A stretch of DNA of 38,698 nucleotides from a bacterium (GTDB taxonomy: Bacteria; Sysuimicrobiota; Sysuimicrobiia; Sysuimicrobiales; Thermofontiviventaceae). The notes under the pieces are model-generated. The model worked only from the letters and a program-made list of their open reading frames with translations, had not been told where the DNA came from and did no database searches. The translations under genes and the position numbers were made by a program. The stretch is from assembly GCA_030550015.1 (NCBI GenBank), contig JAUQQG010000067.1, positions 1 to 38,698 on the forward strand, written 5' to 3'. Within the stretch, counting starts at the first letter, position 1. Every line of letters begins with the position of its first letter. This document shows, piece by piece, positions 18,290 to 27,718 of this stretch.

Positions 18290-19219
18290 CTACCTCCTGA
18301 GATCCGCGAGGGCAGAGGCGATCTGAGCGGCAAGCCGGGCATTGGACGAGAGCAACGCGAGGTTGGCCTGGACCGTGGCTCCAGAGGTAAGCGCATGGAG
18401 GGACTGGAGGAGAAACGGGGTGAGCGCTTTCCCACGGATCCCCTTCGCCCTCGCGTTCCTCTCAGCCACGCGTAATGCCTCTTCCACCATGGATCGTTCA
18501 AGGCTTAAGTCCTCTGGAAGGGGTTGCACCACAAGGATCCCTTCCTGCTGGTGTAACCTCCGCCGAACAAGCAGGAGGTTGGCAATCTCTTTCGGATCGG
18601 CCATTGTGGTGGAAATGGGAAGCCCACTGGATCTCAGGTAAAAATAAGGAAAGGTATCGGTCTGGAACCCTACCACTCCTATCCCCAGGGATTCCAGGAG
18701 CTCTAGGGTCAACGCTACATCACAGAGGATCTTCACCCCGCTACACACAACAGCCGCTTGGGTCCTACTAAGCTCGTAGAGGTCCCTGCTCACATCCCAC
18801 GTCCTCCATCCCCCTCTGTGGACTCCTCCAATCCCTCCCGTAGCCAGGATAGGGATGTCTAGGAGCCTACTCGCGGCGAGGGTCCCAGAGACAGTCAACC
18901 CCGCGCTTTGGCCCTTCGTCACCATCGCCGCAAGGTCGTTCGCCGTGGCTTTCTCCACTTTCCCCTCTGCAAGCCAGTTGAGGTCCTCTTTAGAGAGGCC
19001 GATCCGGAGACGTCCCCGGATGACCCCAATTGCTGCTGGGACCGCTCCCCACTCACGAACGGCCTTTTCCATCTCCTCCATCGCCTGGAGGTTGTAAGGG
19101 AAGGGGAGACCGTGGGTGACCACTGTGGTCTCCAGGGCAACAAGAGGAAGACCCTGGCTTATTGCCTCGGCCACTTCAGGGCTGAGGTCGACGAAGGCGT
19201 GGAGGATCTCGACCCCCAT
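18290..19219 (-). CDS. psuG: Pseudouridine-5'-phosphate glycosidase PsuG
   Basis: 309 aa, close to E. coli PsuG (312). Family blocks: ALETTVVTHGLPFPYN, AAIGVIRGRLRIGL, a GGIGGVHRG motif, VVCSGVKILCDVALTLE, GFQTDTFPYFYLRSSG and a C-terminal LTSGATVQANLALL. The enzyme splits pseudouridine 5'-phosphate into uracil and ribose 5-phosphate, the second step of pseudouridine salvage. ATG 19219 follows GGGAGAGAG. The kinase gene psuK lies 25 bp upstream on the same strand. Confidence 0.95.
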   Translation of the reverse strand: MGVEILHAFVDLSPEVAEAISQGLPLVALETTVVTHGLPFPYNLQAMEEMEKAVREWGAVPAAIGVIRGRLRIGLSKEDLNWLAEGKVEKATANDLAAMVTKGQSAGLTVSGTLAASRLLDIPILATGGIGGVHRGGWRTWDVSRDLYELSRTQAAVVCSGVKILCDVALTLELLESLGIGVVGFQTDTFPYFYLRSSGLPISTTMADPKEIANLLLVRRRLHQQEGILVVQPLPEDLSLERSMVEEALRVAERNARAKGIRGKALTPFLLQSLHALTSGATVQANLALLSSNARLAAQIASALADLRR

Positions 19220-19244
19220 GGATCTCTCTCCCTTCTGAAGAGGA

Positions 19245-20084
19245 TCAGGATGAATCTCCTAGAAGATGCCTCCAGAGATTCCCACGAGCTTTGAGGGCAA
19301 TGGCTGCCCTGTCCATGGCACCTTCCAGCATCTCCCGGAGGGGAAGCCTAAGGGCTCTTCCATGGATGATCCCTGCCGCGAAGGCATCCCCTGCTCCCGT
19401 GGGGTCCACAACCCCCTGCTCCCGTGGGGTCCACAACCTTGACGTTGGGAGCAGGAGCCCAGAGGTATGCATCCTCTGTGATCACCACCGCACCCTCTCC
19501 ACCCATCGTGAGGGCGACGACCTTCGGGCCATGGGAGAGGATCGCCCTCCCAAGAAGGATGAGATCCGCCCGAGATCCACACGGGCGGCCAGCAAGGACC
19601 TCTCCCTCCTTGGCGCTCCCCACGACGAGATCAGCCTCTGCCAGGATCCCGCGGAGGCGGGTGGCTTTTTGGGGGGAGACAGGAAGGAGGCATAGGAGAG
19701 CGTTCCTGGAAAGGCGATGCACCTCCCAGAGAGCTTCAGGAAGGAGGTTCGCATCTGCTACGACGATGTCTGCCTGAGAAAACAACGGTGCGCGCGTCTG
19801 GAGGGATTCAGGGGTCAGCTCCTCGACGATCCCTGTGGCTGAGACTGCTGCAGTGACTTCCCCATCGTCGAGGATCGCAAGGTAAAGCCCTGTGCGCTGA
19901 CCTGGAAACTGGAAAGCGCTGGAAACATCTACGCCCGCCTGCGCAGTCGCGTCGAGGACCCACCTCCCGAAGGGACCATCCCCTACAGCCGTGTCCCAGG
20001 GTTGGACACTCCTGGGATAAGCGGGTCAGCAGGAGCGCCAATGAGATCCACATTCGCTGCACCGGTGACAAGAATCCGGGCCAA
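19245..20084 (-). pseudogene. psuK: Pseudouridine kinase PsuK-like PfkB protein (two lesions as sequenced)
   Basis: PfkB-family sugar kinase, likely PsuK because it precedes psuG. The start is TTG 20084 behind GGGGGAGAGGGG, giving (M)ARILVTGAANVDLIGAP...SNPGT. The frame then breaks near 19990 and resumes at AVGDGPFGRWVLDATAQAGVDV. Compared with E. coli PsuK about 28 residues are missing, including the PfkB GG substrate motif. A second break is the 25-bp duplication 19388-19437 inside the catalytic VDPTGAGDAFAAGI motif; removing one copy restores the intact C-terminus ending in HLLGDSS. Either a real pseudogene or, more likely given the rest of the window, a mis-joined sequence. Confidence 0.85.
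19388..19437. repeat. 25-bp exact tandem duplication in psuK
   Basis: Frameshifts the VDPTGAGDA motif of the PfkB-type kinase. Confidence 0.97.
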
Positions 20085-20283
20085 CCCCTCTCCCCCTCCG
20101 CGACCGCCTCGCTGGGTACAGAGCCGCTTTACAATCATGAATTCGTGGCCGCGTGCGCGGTTGCCTTTTTGCATATCGCTGAGGTGTAAAAATCCTTTGG
20201 CTGCGTAGATCTCTTTGCAGGTTTCCGGGAAGGGTGTGACGTAGTTTTAGAAGTGGTGTGCCGGGCAAGGTCCCCTGGGGCTT

Positions 20284-20317
20284 CCGGGGAGAACGGTTTT
20301 CCAAACCAAGACCCCGG
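20284..20317 (+). promoter_or_regulatory. Nested hairpin in the leader of the BMP gene
   Basis: Outer stem CCGGGG (20284-20289) with CCCCGG (20312-20317) and inner stem GGTTT (20295-20299) with AAACC (20303-20307), separated by small internal loops. It lies about 31 nt before the ATG. The nearby CCCCTGGGG (20272-20280) could pair with the same bases, so two alternative folds are possible. This suggests RNA-level control of the importer; no known riboswitch is recognised. Confidence 0.4.
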
Positions 20318-20348
20318 CCGCCAACATGCGAAAGAGGAGGGAGAGGCG

Positions 20349-21643
20349 ATGAAGTCACGGTTGTGGCTTGGGGCGCTTTTCATCATCCTCGCGGCTTTGC
20401 TGCTCCAGTCCTTCCCCTACGCACTCGTCCAGGCCGCCCCCAAACGCTTCAAGATCGCCGTTGTCTCCGACACCGCAGACCCGGAGGCCGGGGGGACCTC
20501 AGCTTCAACGACATGGCATTCAAGGGCGGTGAGGATGCGGAGAGGGATTTCGGCGTCCAGATGGTGGAGCTCATCAGCAAGGTGGAGGCCGATTACGTCC
20601 CCAACCTGACGACTGCGGCCAGGGATCCAGATGTCCAGCTCATTGTGGGGGTGGGCTTCCTGCTCAGCGATGCCCTCGCCCAGGTCGCCCAGAGGTTCCC
20701 CAACAAGAACTTCGTGGGAATCGATACCTTTGCCCAATCCATTATCAAGGAGAAGTTCCCGGCTAAGTACCCTTTGCCCAACCTGATGGATATCGTGTAC
20801 GAAGAGCACAAGGGGAGCGCCCTCGTGGGCGCCCTGGCCACGTTGCTGGCAGCCCACTACAACAAACCCTACATTGGCGGAGTATTCGGCATTGAGATCC
20901 CCGTCCTCTGGAAGTTTGAGATCGGCTACAAGTGGGGGGCCCGGTGGGCGACGGAGTGGATGTTCAAGAACAAGCCAGATAAAGCCTTTAAGTATCGCAC
21001 GGACTTTGTCCTTTGGACGTACACCGGCACCTTCAGCGACATCCCCAAGGGTTATGCAGCCGCAAAGGCGATGTACGCCAAGGATGCGGTTGCGGTGTAC
21101 AACATCGCCGGTCCCCTGGGACTTGGCATCAACCAAGCGGTACAGGAAATCGCCAAGGCCAGGGGCCTGAAGATGGGCCCGCCGTTCTGGATCGGCGTCG
21201 ACGCCAACCAGGACTGGATCAACCCGGGCTTCGTCATCGCCAGCATGATGAAGCGCGTGGACAAGGGCGTCTACTATGCGACAAAGTTCGTCAAGGATGG
21301 CAAGTTCCGGGACCTCGTGAAGCAGACCAAGGGGACGCTGGTCCTGGGGATCGGCACTAAGGTCGCTGGTGAGCTCACCGAGGGGATCTCAGTCTCCACG
21401 CTCGCCGATCTCGACGAGTTCATCAAGATGGGACAGACTGCCGAGAAGCTGACGGGGAAGAAGGTCCTCCCTGCCCCGCCAGCGGAGATCCGTGCAAAGG
21501 TCAAGGCGATGCGCGAGGCGCAACCACAGTGGATCTGGGCTGCTGTTGCCGAGCTGGAGAAGAAGATCCGGGAGGGCACGGTCACGGTACCCCTCGTGCT
21601 GACGAAGCCAGACATCGAGAAGTGGCGGAAGGAACTGGGCTAG
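20349..21643 (+). CDS. BMP-family nucleoside-binding protein of ABC importer (1-bp frameshift as sequenced)
   Basis: Periplasmic/extracellular binding protein of the BmpA/PnrA type, which binds nucleosides. ATG 20349 follows GGAGGGAGAGG; signal peptide at about 1-30 with a hydrophobic stretch and VQA cleavage site, without a lipobox cysteine. After KRFKIAVVSDTADPEAG the frame is lost at a run of six G (20490-20495); one extra G would read GGDLSFNDMAFKGG and continue to the end (about 431 aa). The mature part shows LIVGVGFLLSDALAQVAQRFP, NFVGIDTFAQ, EEHKGSALVGALA and the late GVDANQDW, typical of the family. ATPase and permeases follow. Confidence 0.9.
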
Positions 21644-21677
21644 CCCCGGCCCAGCTAGAATCAAGATCCGTCTCGCT

Positions 21678-21728
21678 GGCAGGGGCAAGCTTCGGGCTAT
21701 TCGGCTCCTGAAGAGGCTTGCCCCTGCC
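21678..21728 (+). promoter_or_regulatory. Strong hairpin between binding-protein and ATPase genes
   Basis: Perfect 13-bp inverted repeat, GGCAGGGGCAAGC (21678-21690) and GCTTGCCCCTGCC (21716-21728), with a 25-nt loop. No T tract follows, so it probably stabilises the upstream mRNA or partly attenuates transcription, raising binding-protein level over ATPase/permease level as in many ABC operons. Confidence 0.65.
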
Positions 21729-21763
21729 CATGTTCTGGAGGGAGGAGTCGAGGAGAGGTCATT

Positions 21764-23421
21764 ATGGCCGCCGCACCGCGCGTGGAGATGCGCGGCATTC
21801 ACAAGGTATATCCCGACGGGACTGTTGCTCTGCGCGGGGTGGATTTCCACCTGCACCCCGGGGAGATCGTTGGCCTCCTGGGGGAGAATGGGGCAGGGAA
21901 GACCACCTTGATGAAGATCCTCTCTGGTCTGCTGCAACCGACCCGGGGGGAAATCCTCATCGATGGCCACCCTGTGCTGTTCCGGAATCCCTCCGACGCC
22001 TTGCGCGTGGGCATCGGGATGGTTCACCAGGTCTTCACCCTGGTCCCACCTTTCTCAGCTCTCGAGAACATCATCCTAGGCCAAGAAGGGAGCCCCACCC
22101 TCGGTGCCCTCCGGGTTGAGAAGGCGCGCCAGCGGATCTCCGAGCTTCTTGAGGAGACGGGCCTTTCTATCCCCTTGGATGTCCCGGTGGAGTCGCTCCC
22201 CATTGGGGTCCAGCAGAGGGTGGAAATCGTGAAGACGCTCTACAAGGGGACCTCGGTCTTGATCCTCGACGAACCAACCTCTGCGCTCACCCCCACAGAG
22301 GTCCATGACCTATTCCGCTTCTTGCGTGGTCTTAGGGCTACTGGGAGATCCATTGTGTTCATCACTCACAAGCTCCGGGAGGTCATGGAGATCTCTGATC
22401 GGATTGTGGTACTTCGCAACGGACAGGTGACGGGAGAGCTCCCCACGGCCCAGGCGACCCCCGAGCGTCTTGCGGAGCTCATGGTAGGGCGTGAGATTGT
22501 TCCGCGCGTGAGCCGGTCCAGCCGTCCTCCTGGAGATCCTGTGCTACCCCCGAGCGTCTTGCGGAGCTCATGGTAGGGCGTGAGATTGTTCCGCGCGTGA
22601 GCCGGTCCAGCCGTCCTCCTGGAGATCCTGTGCTCATCGTCCGCAACCTCCAAGTTGCCAACGACCAGGGGGCCCTCGCGGTGAAGGGGATCTCCTTTGA
22701 GGTCCGCGCAGGAGAGATCTTTGGGATCGCTGGCGTGGAGGGGAACGGGCAGAGCGAGCTTGTCCAGGCCCTCGCTGGACTTCGTCCCATCCGCTCCGGG
22801 GAGATCTCCCTCAACGGAGCAGAGATCAAACACTTGACCCCCCTCGACCTCTATCGCCTAGGAGGTGCTCATATCCCAGAGGACAGGCTCCGGTTCGGCC
22901 TTGCCCTCAACTTTGACCTCGCCGAGAATTCCATTTTGAGCCGGCAACGTGAGCCAGCTTTCTCCACAAGAATGGGACGGCTCAACTGGAATGCTATCCT
23001 TTCCTATGCCCGCCAACTGGTGGAGAGGTTCAACGTGTTAGCCCCAGGCCTGCACACCCCCGTTCGCAGCCTGAGCGGAGGGAACCAGCAGCGGTTACTG
23101 GTAGGAAGGGAATTGAGCAAGGAACCCGTCCTGGTGATTGCTGTGCATCCCACGAGAGGCCTGGACATCGCCTCCACGGTGTACATCCGTGAGCTCCTCG
23201 TGCAGATGCGGGATGAGGGGAAGGGCGTCCTCCTCGTCTCTGCAGACCTGGACGAGGTGTTGGAGATCAGCGACCGCATCGCAGTGATGTATGAGGGACA
23301 GTTCATCGGCTCGGGAAAGGTCGAGGAGCTCAGCCGGGAAGAGATAGGGCTGATGATGGGAGGGATCACCCCGAAAGGGAGAGATGAAAGCGCGCTGGCA
23401 TCTTCCCCGACCTCTGATTGA
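21764..23421 (+). CDS. Nucleoside ABC importer ATPase, two NBDs (frameshifted as sequenced)
   Basis: Double-domain ATPase of the RbsA/NupO/BmpE kind. NBD1: Walker A GENGAGKTT, signature LPIGVQQR, Walker B VLILDEPTSALTP. NBD2: degenerate Walker A GVEGNGQSE, signature LSGGNQQR, Walker B VIAVHPTRGLD; weak NBD2 is usual in this family. An 89-bp duplication (22457-22634) breaks the frame in the linker; removing one copy joins LMVGREIVPRVSRSSRPPGD to VLIVRNLQVAND, giving 522 aa. ATG 21764 follows AGGAGAGG. Its 3' end overlaps the first permease gene by 38 bp. Confidence 0.92.
22457..22634. repeat. 89-bp exact tandem duplication in the ABC ATPase gene
   Basis: 22457-22545 equals 22546-22634; frameshift between the two nucleotide-binding domains. 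Confidence 0.98.
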
Positions 23422-24427
23422 ATCGCTGGTCACGATCTTCATTGGGCTCACCGCTGGAGCTCTCCTCATGGGCGCTTTCGGCTACAGCCCGTTGCGTGCC
23501 TACCAGGCCTTATTCATTGGCGCATTCGGTACGCCAGCCGACGTTCTGGAGACAATCGCCTTTGCCACCCCACTCATGTTGACGGCCTTGACGTTCTCGG
23601 TCGGCATTCGCGCGGGCCTCTTCAACATCGGTGCAGAAGGCCAGATGTACCTCGGCGCCATTGGCACGACCTTTGTTGCCGGCATGGTTTCCCTCCCTCC
23701 TGGGATCCATATCGCGGCGGCAACGGCTTCGGGAATGCTCTTCGGTGCAGCGTGGGCGATGATCCCTGCCCTCCTCAAGGTCTGGCGGGGCGTGCACGAG
23801 GTCATCTCCACGATCATGGCCAACTGGATCGCTTTTCACCTCTCCACCTATCTCGCCATCAACTTCTTGGGGGATCCCACCCGCGCGGACCGTACCGTTC
23901 CCGCCCTCCCCACTGCGCGCTACCCCGTGCTCACGGAAGATGCCACGTTGACCGCCGTAATTTTCGTGGCCATCGCCTTCTGCGCTGCGATCTACCTGTA
24001 CCTATGGGGGACGCGGGCGGGATATGAGCTCCGCTTGGGTGGCGAGAACCCTGATGCTGCCCGGTATGCAGGGGTGAACGCGAACCGCGTCATTCTTTTG
24101 AGTTTTGTCATCGGCGGACTTGCTGCTGGGCTCGCCGGGGCCAGCCAGATCATCGGCCGGCCCCCGGCCTGGTCGCTCTATGCGACCTTGGGGAATGTCG
24201 CAACGCTCGGGTTTGATGGGATCGGTGTCGCCCTTGTGGGTCGGAACCATCCTCTTGGGGGGATCCTGGCAGCCTTTCTGTTCGGCGCACTCGCGCATGG
24301 GGGGAGGCTCATGGAATACCAGGCGGGAGTCCTGTCTGAGCTTGTGCGCGCCCTAAACGGGATCATTGTGGTCACGCTGGCGGTTCCAGAGGTCTGGGCG
24401 ATGCTCCGAAGGAGGCGGATCCGATGA
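23384..24427 (+). CDS. Nucleoside ABC importer permease 1 (COG4603-like)
   Basis: 347 aa, about eight to ten hydrophobic helices, with the family segment [24 protein letters not shown], the cytoplasmic EAA-like [17 protein letters not shown], and [17 protein letters not shown]. It belongs to the branched-chain amino acid/ribose/nucleoside permease superfamily and is the first of the permease pair. ATG 23384 follows AAGGGAGAG. It overlaps the ATPase gene, and its stop overlaps the next ATG (ATGA). Confidence 0.92.
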   Translation: MKARWHLPRPLIESLVTIFIGLTAGALLMGAFGYSPLRAYQALFIGAFGTPADVLETIAFATPLMLTALTFSVGIRAGLFNIGAEGQMYLGAIGTTFVAGMVSLPPGIHIAAATASGMLFGAAWAMIPALLKVWRGVHEVISTIMANWIAFHLSTYLAINFLGDPTRADRTVPALPTARYPVLTEDATLTAVIFVAIAFCAAIYLYLWGTRAGYELRLGGENPDAARYAGVNANRVILLSFVIGGLAAGLAGASQIIGRPPAWSLYATLGNVATLGFDGIGVALVGRNHPLGGILAAFLFGALAHGGRLMEYQAGVLSELVRALNGIIVVTLAVPEVWAMLRRRRIR

Positions 24428-25409
24428 GCCAGGCGATCCGGCGGGCCGCGGTGTACCTCCTGGCCATTGCACTCCTTGCCCTCTTTGGGATGGCCCTGGA
24501 GCGTGCCGGCCTAAGAGGCCAGTCTCTCTGATTGAGGCGGGATTGCTGGCCATGACGCCGCTTGCGCTTGCCGCGGTGGGTGAGTGCGTGAACGAGAAGG
24601 CTGGCGTCGTCAACATCGGCCTGGAGGGCATCTTCATGATTACCTCCGTCACCGGGGTGTGGACGGCGGAAGTGTTCGGGAACGGGGCCATGGGACTCCT
24701 TGGAGGAGCGCTGGCTGGCGCGGTCCTCGGCTTCGCCCTCGGCGTGATCAGCGTGTACGGGCGGGCAGACCAGATCATCGCCGGGATGGGTCTGAATATC
24801 TTTGCCCTAGGCTTCGTCCCCTTCCTCCTCATCAGCCTCTGGGCATTCCCAGGGATCCACATCTTCCCCAACGAGCTTATGGTCCCCAGGTGGATCACGC
24901 CCTTCGGACAGGTCAGCCCGGTGACGGTGTTCGCGGTCCTGGTTGCCTTCCTTGCCCATCTCCTGCTCCACCGCACGGTGCTTGGGTTCCGGATCAGGGC
25001 TGTGGGGGAAAGGCCCGAAGCGGTCGACGTTGCAGGCCTCCGAGTGGACCACCTCCGCTTGCTCACGAGTACCCTTGGGGGAGCGCTTGCAGGAATCGGC
25101 GGGGCGTTCCTCCCTCTCGGCTGGTTTGGCGCCGTCGTCAAGGAGATCTCGGCAGGCCGCGGGTTCATCGCCCTGGCCTGCGTGGTATTCGCCGGTCTCG
25201 AACCGCTGCTTGCCCTTGGTGCTGCGATGCTTTTCGGGTTCGCGGATGGCTTCGCCTCTGCCGTGGCCGTGACCCCGGGGGTAAAAGAGCGAATCCCCTT
25301 CTACTTCGTGAGCATGATTCCCTACGTAACGACCCTCGTCGTGGTTGCCCTCGTGATTGGGCAACGGCGCTTCCCTCGCACCATCGGCCGCCCCTACGCC
25401 CGGGAGTAG
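24424..25409 (+). CDS. Nucleoside ABC importer permease 2 (COG1079-like; 1-bp frameshift as sequenced)
   Basis: The second permease. ATG 24424 overlaps the stop of permease 1, giving [22 protein letters not shown] (first membrane helix). The frame reaches a TGA at 24529-24531. One added G near 24517 would read [24 protein letters not shown] and continue through the family segment [42 protein letters not shown] and the end, about 328 aa. So a single-base loss is likely, the second such event in this operon. No terminator is obvious before the convergent ftsK stop. Confidence 0.9.
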
Positions 25410-25522
25410 GAACTCCTCGCGAACACCTTAGATTTGCGCCAGGTGAGTTCATACCTACATTCCTGGACTGATCCCCTGGCTTCCTCAACGAGAAGTCCTC
25501 GAAGGTTTCGACCCCCTGTTGC

Positions 25523-27673
25523 TTACATTTCGCTTCGCTCCCGCCTCTTGCGGGCAAAGAGGTGTTCCAGGTCGTCAAGCCCGACGAGGACCTCCCGAGG
25601 ATTGCTGCCTTGTGCGGGCCCCACGATTCCCTTCTCCTCGAGCTGGTCCATGATCCGGCTGGCCCGGACGTAGCCAATGCGCATCTTCCGCTGGAGAAGG
25701 GAGACGGATCCGTACCCCGCCCGCACGATGATCCGGGCTGCCTCCTCCAAGAGGGAATCTTCCTCCCCGGTCTCCTCACCCTGCCCGGCCTCCAGGACTT
25801 CCGGCTCGAAGACAGGCCCTCCTTGGTCCCGCCACCACTGTACGAGGCGCTCGATCTCCTCGTCGGAGATATACGAGCCCTGGATGCGGAGCGGTCTAGA
25901 TGCGCCAATGGGAAGAAAAAGCATATCCCCTCGGCCGAGGAGTTTCTCCGCCCCAGGCATGTCGAGGATGGTCCGGCTGTCTACCTGGGAAGAGACCGCA
26001 AAGGCGATGCGCGAGGGGATGTTGGCCTTGATGAGCCCTGTGATAACGTCTACAGAAGGCCTCTGCGTTGCCACGACGAGGTGGATCCCTGTAGCCCGCG
26101 TCATCTGGGCAAGCCGGCAGATGATATCTTCGAAGTCCGATGGGGCTACCATCATCAAATCGGCAAGTTCATCGATGAGGATCACAATGAACGGGAGCGG
26201 ATCTTTCGCGAAGCGATGGTTATAGGCGTGGATGTTCCGGACCCCCGCCTCGGCGAACCGAGCAAACCTGCTTTCCATCTCCCCAAGGATCCACCTCAAC
26301 TTCCCAGCAGCTTCCCGCGGGCTTGTGACAACTGGCGCGAGGAGGTGGGGGATGCCATTGTACTGGGCAAGCTCGACCCGCTTGGGATCGATCAGCAGGA
26401 GGCGGACCTCTCGCGGGGTCGCCCGGAACAGGAGGCTTGCGATGATCACATTGAGAAGGACCGACTTCCCTGATCCCGTGGCACCGGCGATGAGCAGGTG
26501 GGGCATCTCCTGGAGATCCATCACCACAGGGGTCCCAGCGAGATCCTTCCCCAGCGCGACGGCGAGAGGGGAGGTAGCCTTGGAGAATTGCTCCGAGGCG
26601 AGGACCTCCTGGATGGGCACGAGCATCGCCCGCTCGTTGGGGATCTCGATCCCCACGGCGGACTTGCCGGGGATAGGTGCCTCGATGCGCACGCTCCTCG
26701 CCGCGAGGCTAAGGGCTATGTCACTGCTGAGGCTGGTGATGCGTTGTACCTTCACTCCTGGTGCGGGCTGGACCTCGTACCTCGTAACAACAGGCCCCTG
26801 CTGGAACCCTATCACCTTTGCCTCTACCCCGAAGCTCTCCAGGGTCCGCTCCAGAGCCCTGGCTACCTCCACAGGGTCGGTGCGTTCCCGTCCTTTGACC
26901 TGTGGCCCGTTGAGAAGCGAAAGGAGGGGAAGCTGGTATCCCTCCCGGGATACGGGTGGCTTGATTTCCTTCTGTGCGGGTTCCCTCGGCTCGCGTGGTC
27001 TCCGGATCCTGGGAGGTCCAGCGGTGATTTCTTCCACCAGTTCGCCCGCCTGGGTGGAAGGAAGGGTCTTTCCAGGAGATGCCTCCTCGACCAGCGGCCT
27101 TCTCGGGAGAGGGCGGGGACACAGAGCCCGCTTTCTTATTCTCGCTAGTCCACAGACGAACCCTCTTCCCACGACTCCGAAAGCCCGCCACACCCACTTG
27201 ACCCCAGTGGCTAAGACCCCCGCAACTCCCTTCCAGGAGATCCCTGTGAGGAGGGCAAAGCCGATGATGAGGGAAAGGCTCAAGAGGATCCAAGCGGAGA
27301 CCTCCCCCATCGAGCGGCGCAGGGCCCAAAGTGTGGCCCACCCAATGGCACCTCCTCCCTTGCCACCAAAGGGATCATCCCCCCGGATGCTCTGGAGGAG
27401 CCCCAGGCTCCCCAAGGTAAGCACCAGGAGGCCTCCCATCCTAGCTCCGAGCCGCCTCCCTTGCCAAAGGAATATTGCCAAGAGGAAGAGAACGAGGGGG
27501 ATCGCTACAGCTCCTTCTCCAGCAAGGCGGCGTTGCCAGAGGGCGAGAAGGGGCGGAATAGCCCCAGAAGCCCTGGGGAGGAGGCTCGCTCCCAAGATCA
27601 AGGCCAAGAAAGCAACGGCTAGTGTCTTGGCCTTGCGGGGATCTTTCTGCTTCACCGTTTCCTTTCGTGCCAT
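25523..27673 (-). CDS. ftsK: DNA translocase FtsK/SpoIIIE
   Basis: 716 aa, hexameric DNA pump that clears chromosome from the division septum. N-terminal part has four hydrophobic helices, then a short Pro/Arg/Glu-rich linker. The translocase has Walker A GATGSGKS (397-404), Walker B VILIDELADLM, QMTRATGIHLVVATQRPSVD, and a C-terminal gamma winged-helix domain (SLLQRKMRIGYVRASRIMDQLE) that reads KOPS/SRS sites. Close to SpoIIIE size. ATG 27673 has only a weak, very close GGGAAG. It converges with the nucleoside importer. No duplications in this gene. Confidence 0.96.
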   Translation of the reverse strand: MARKETVKQKDPRKAKTLAVAFLALILGASLLPRASGAIPPLLALWQRRLAGEGAVAIPLVLFLLAIFLWQGRRLGARMGGLLVLTLGSLGLLQSIRGDDPFGGKGGGAIGWATLWALRRSMGEVSAWILLSLSLIIGFALLTGISWKGVAGVLATGVKWVWRAFGVVGRGFVCGLARIRKRALCPRPLPRRPLVEEASPGKTLPSTQAGELVEEITAGPPRIRRPREPREPAQKEIKPPVSREGYQLPLLSLLNGPQVKGRERTDPVEVARALERTLESFGVEAKVIGFQQGPVVTRYEVQPAPGVKVQRITSLSSDIALSLAARSVRIEAPIPGKSAVGIEIPNERAMLVPIQEVLASEQFSKATSPLAVALGKDLAGTPVVMDLQEMPHLLIAGATGSGKSVLLNVIIASLLFRATPREVRLLLIDPKRVELAQYNGIPHLLAPVVTSPREAAGKLRWILGEMESRFARFAEAGVRNIHAYNHRFAKDPLPFIVILIDELADLMMVAPSDFEDIICRLAQMTRATGIHLVVATQRPSVDVITGLIKANIPSRIAFAVSSQVDSRTILDMPGAEKLLGRGDMLFLPIGASRPLRIQGSYISDEEIERLVQWWRDQGGPVFEPEVLEAGQGEETGEEDSLLEEAARIIVRAGYGSVSLLQRKMRIGYVRASRIMDQLEEKGIVGPAQGSNPREVLVGLDDLEHLFARKRRERSEM

Positions 27674-27718
27674 CTTCCCGCTAGGTGGGAAGATTCGACG
27701 GGGGAGGGTGGGTCCCTC

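Noticed and set aside
20140-20283. Promoters for the divergent psuK and importer operons
   Set aside because: Candidate boxes such as TTGCAG have wrong spacing to any -10-like sequence, so no promoter could be assigned.
25410-25522. Bidirectional terminator between permease 2 and ftsK
   Set aside because: Only 4-5 bp inverted repeats without T tracts are visible in the 113-bp convergent gap.
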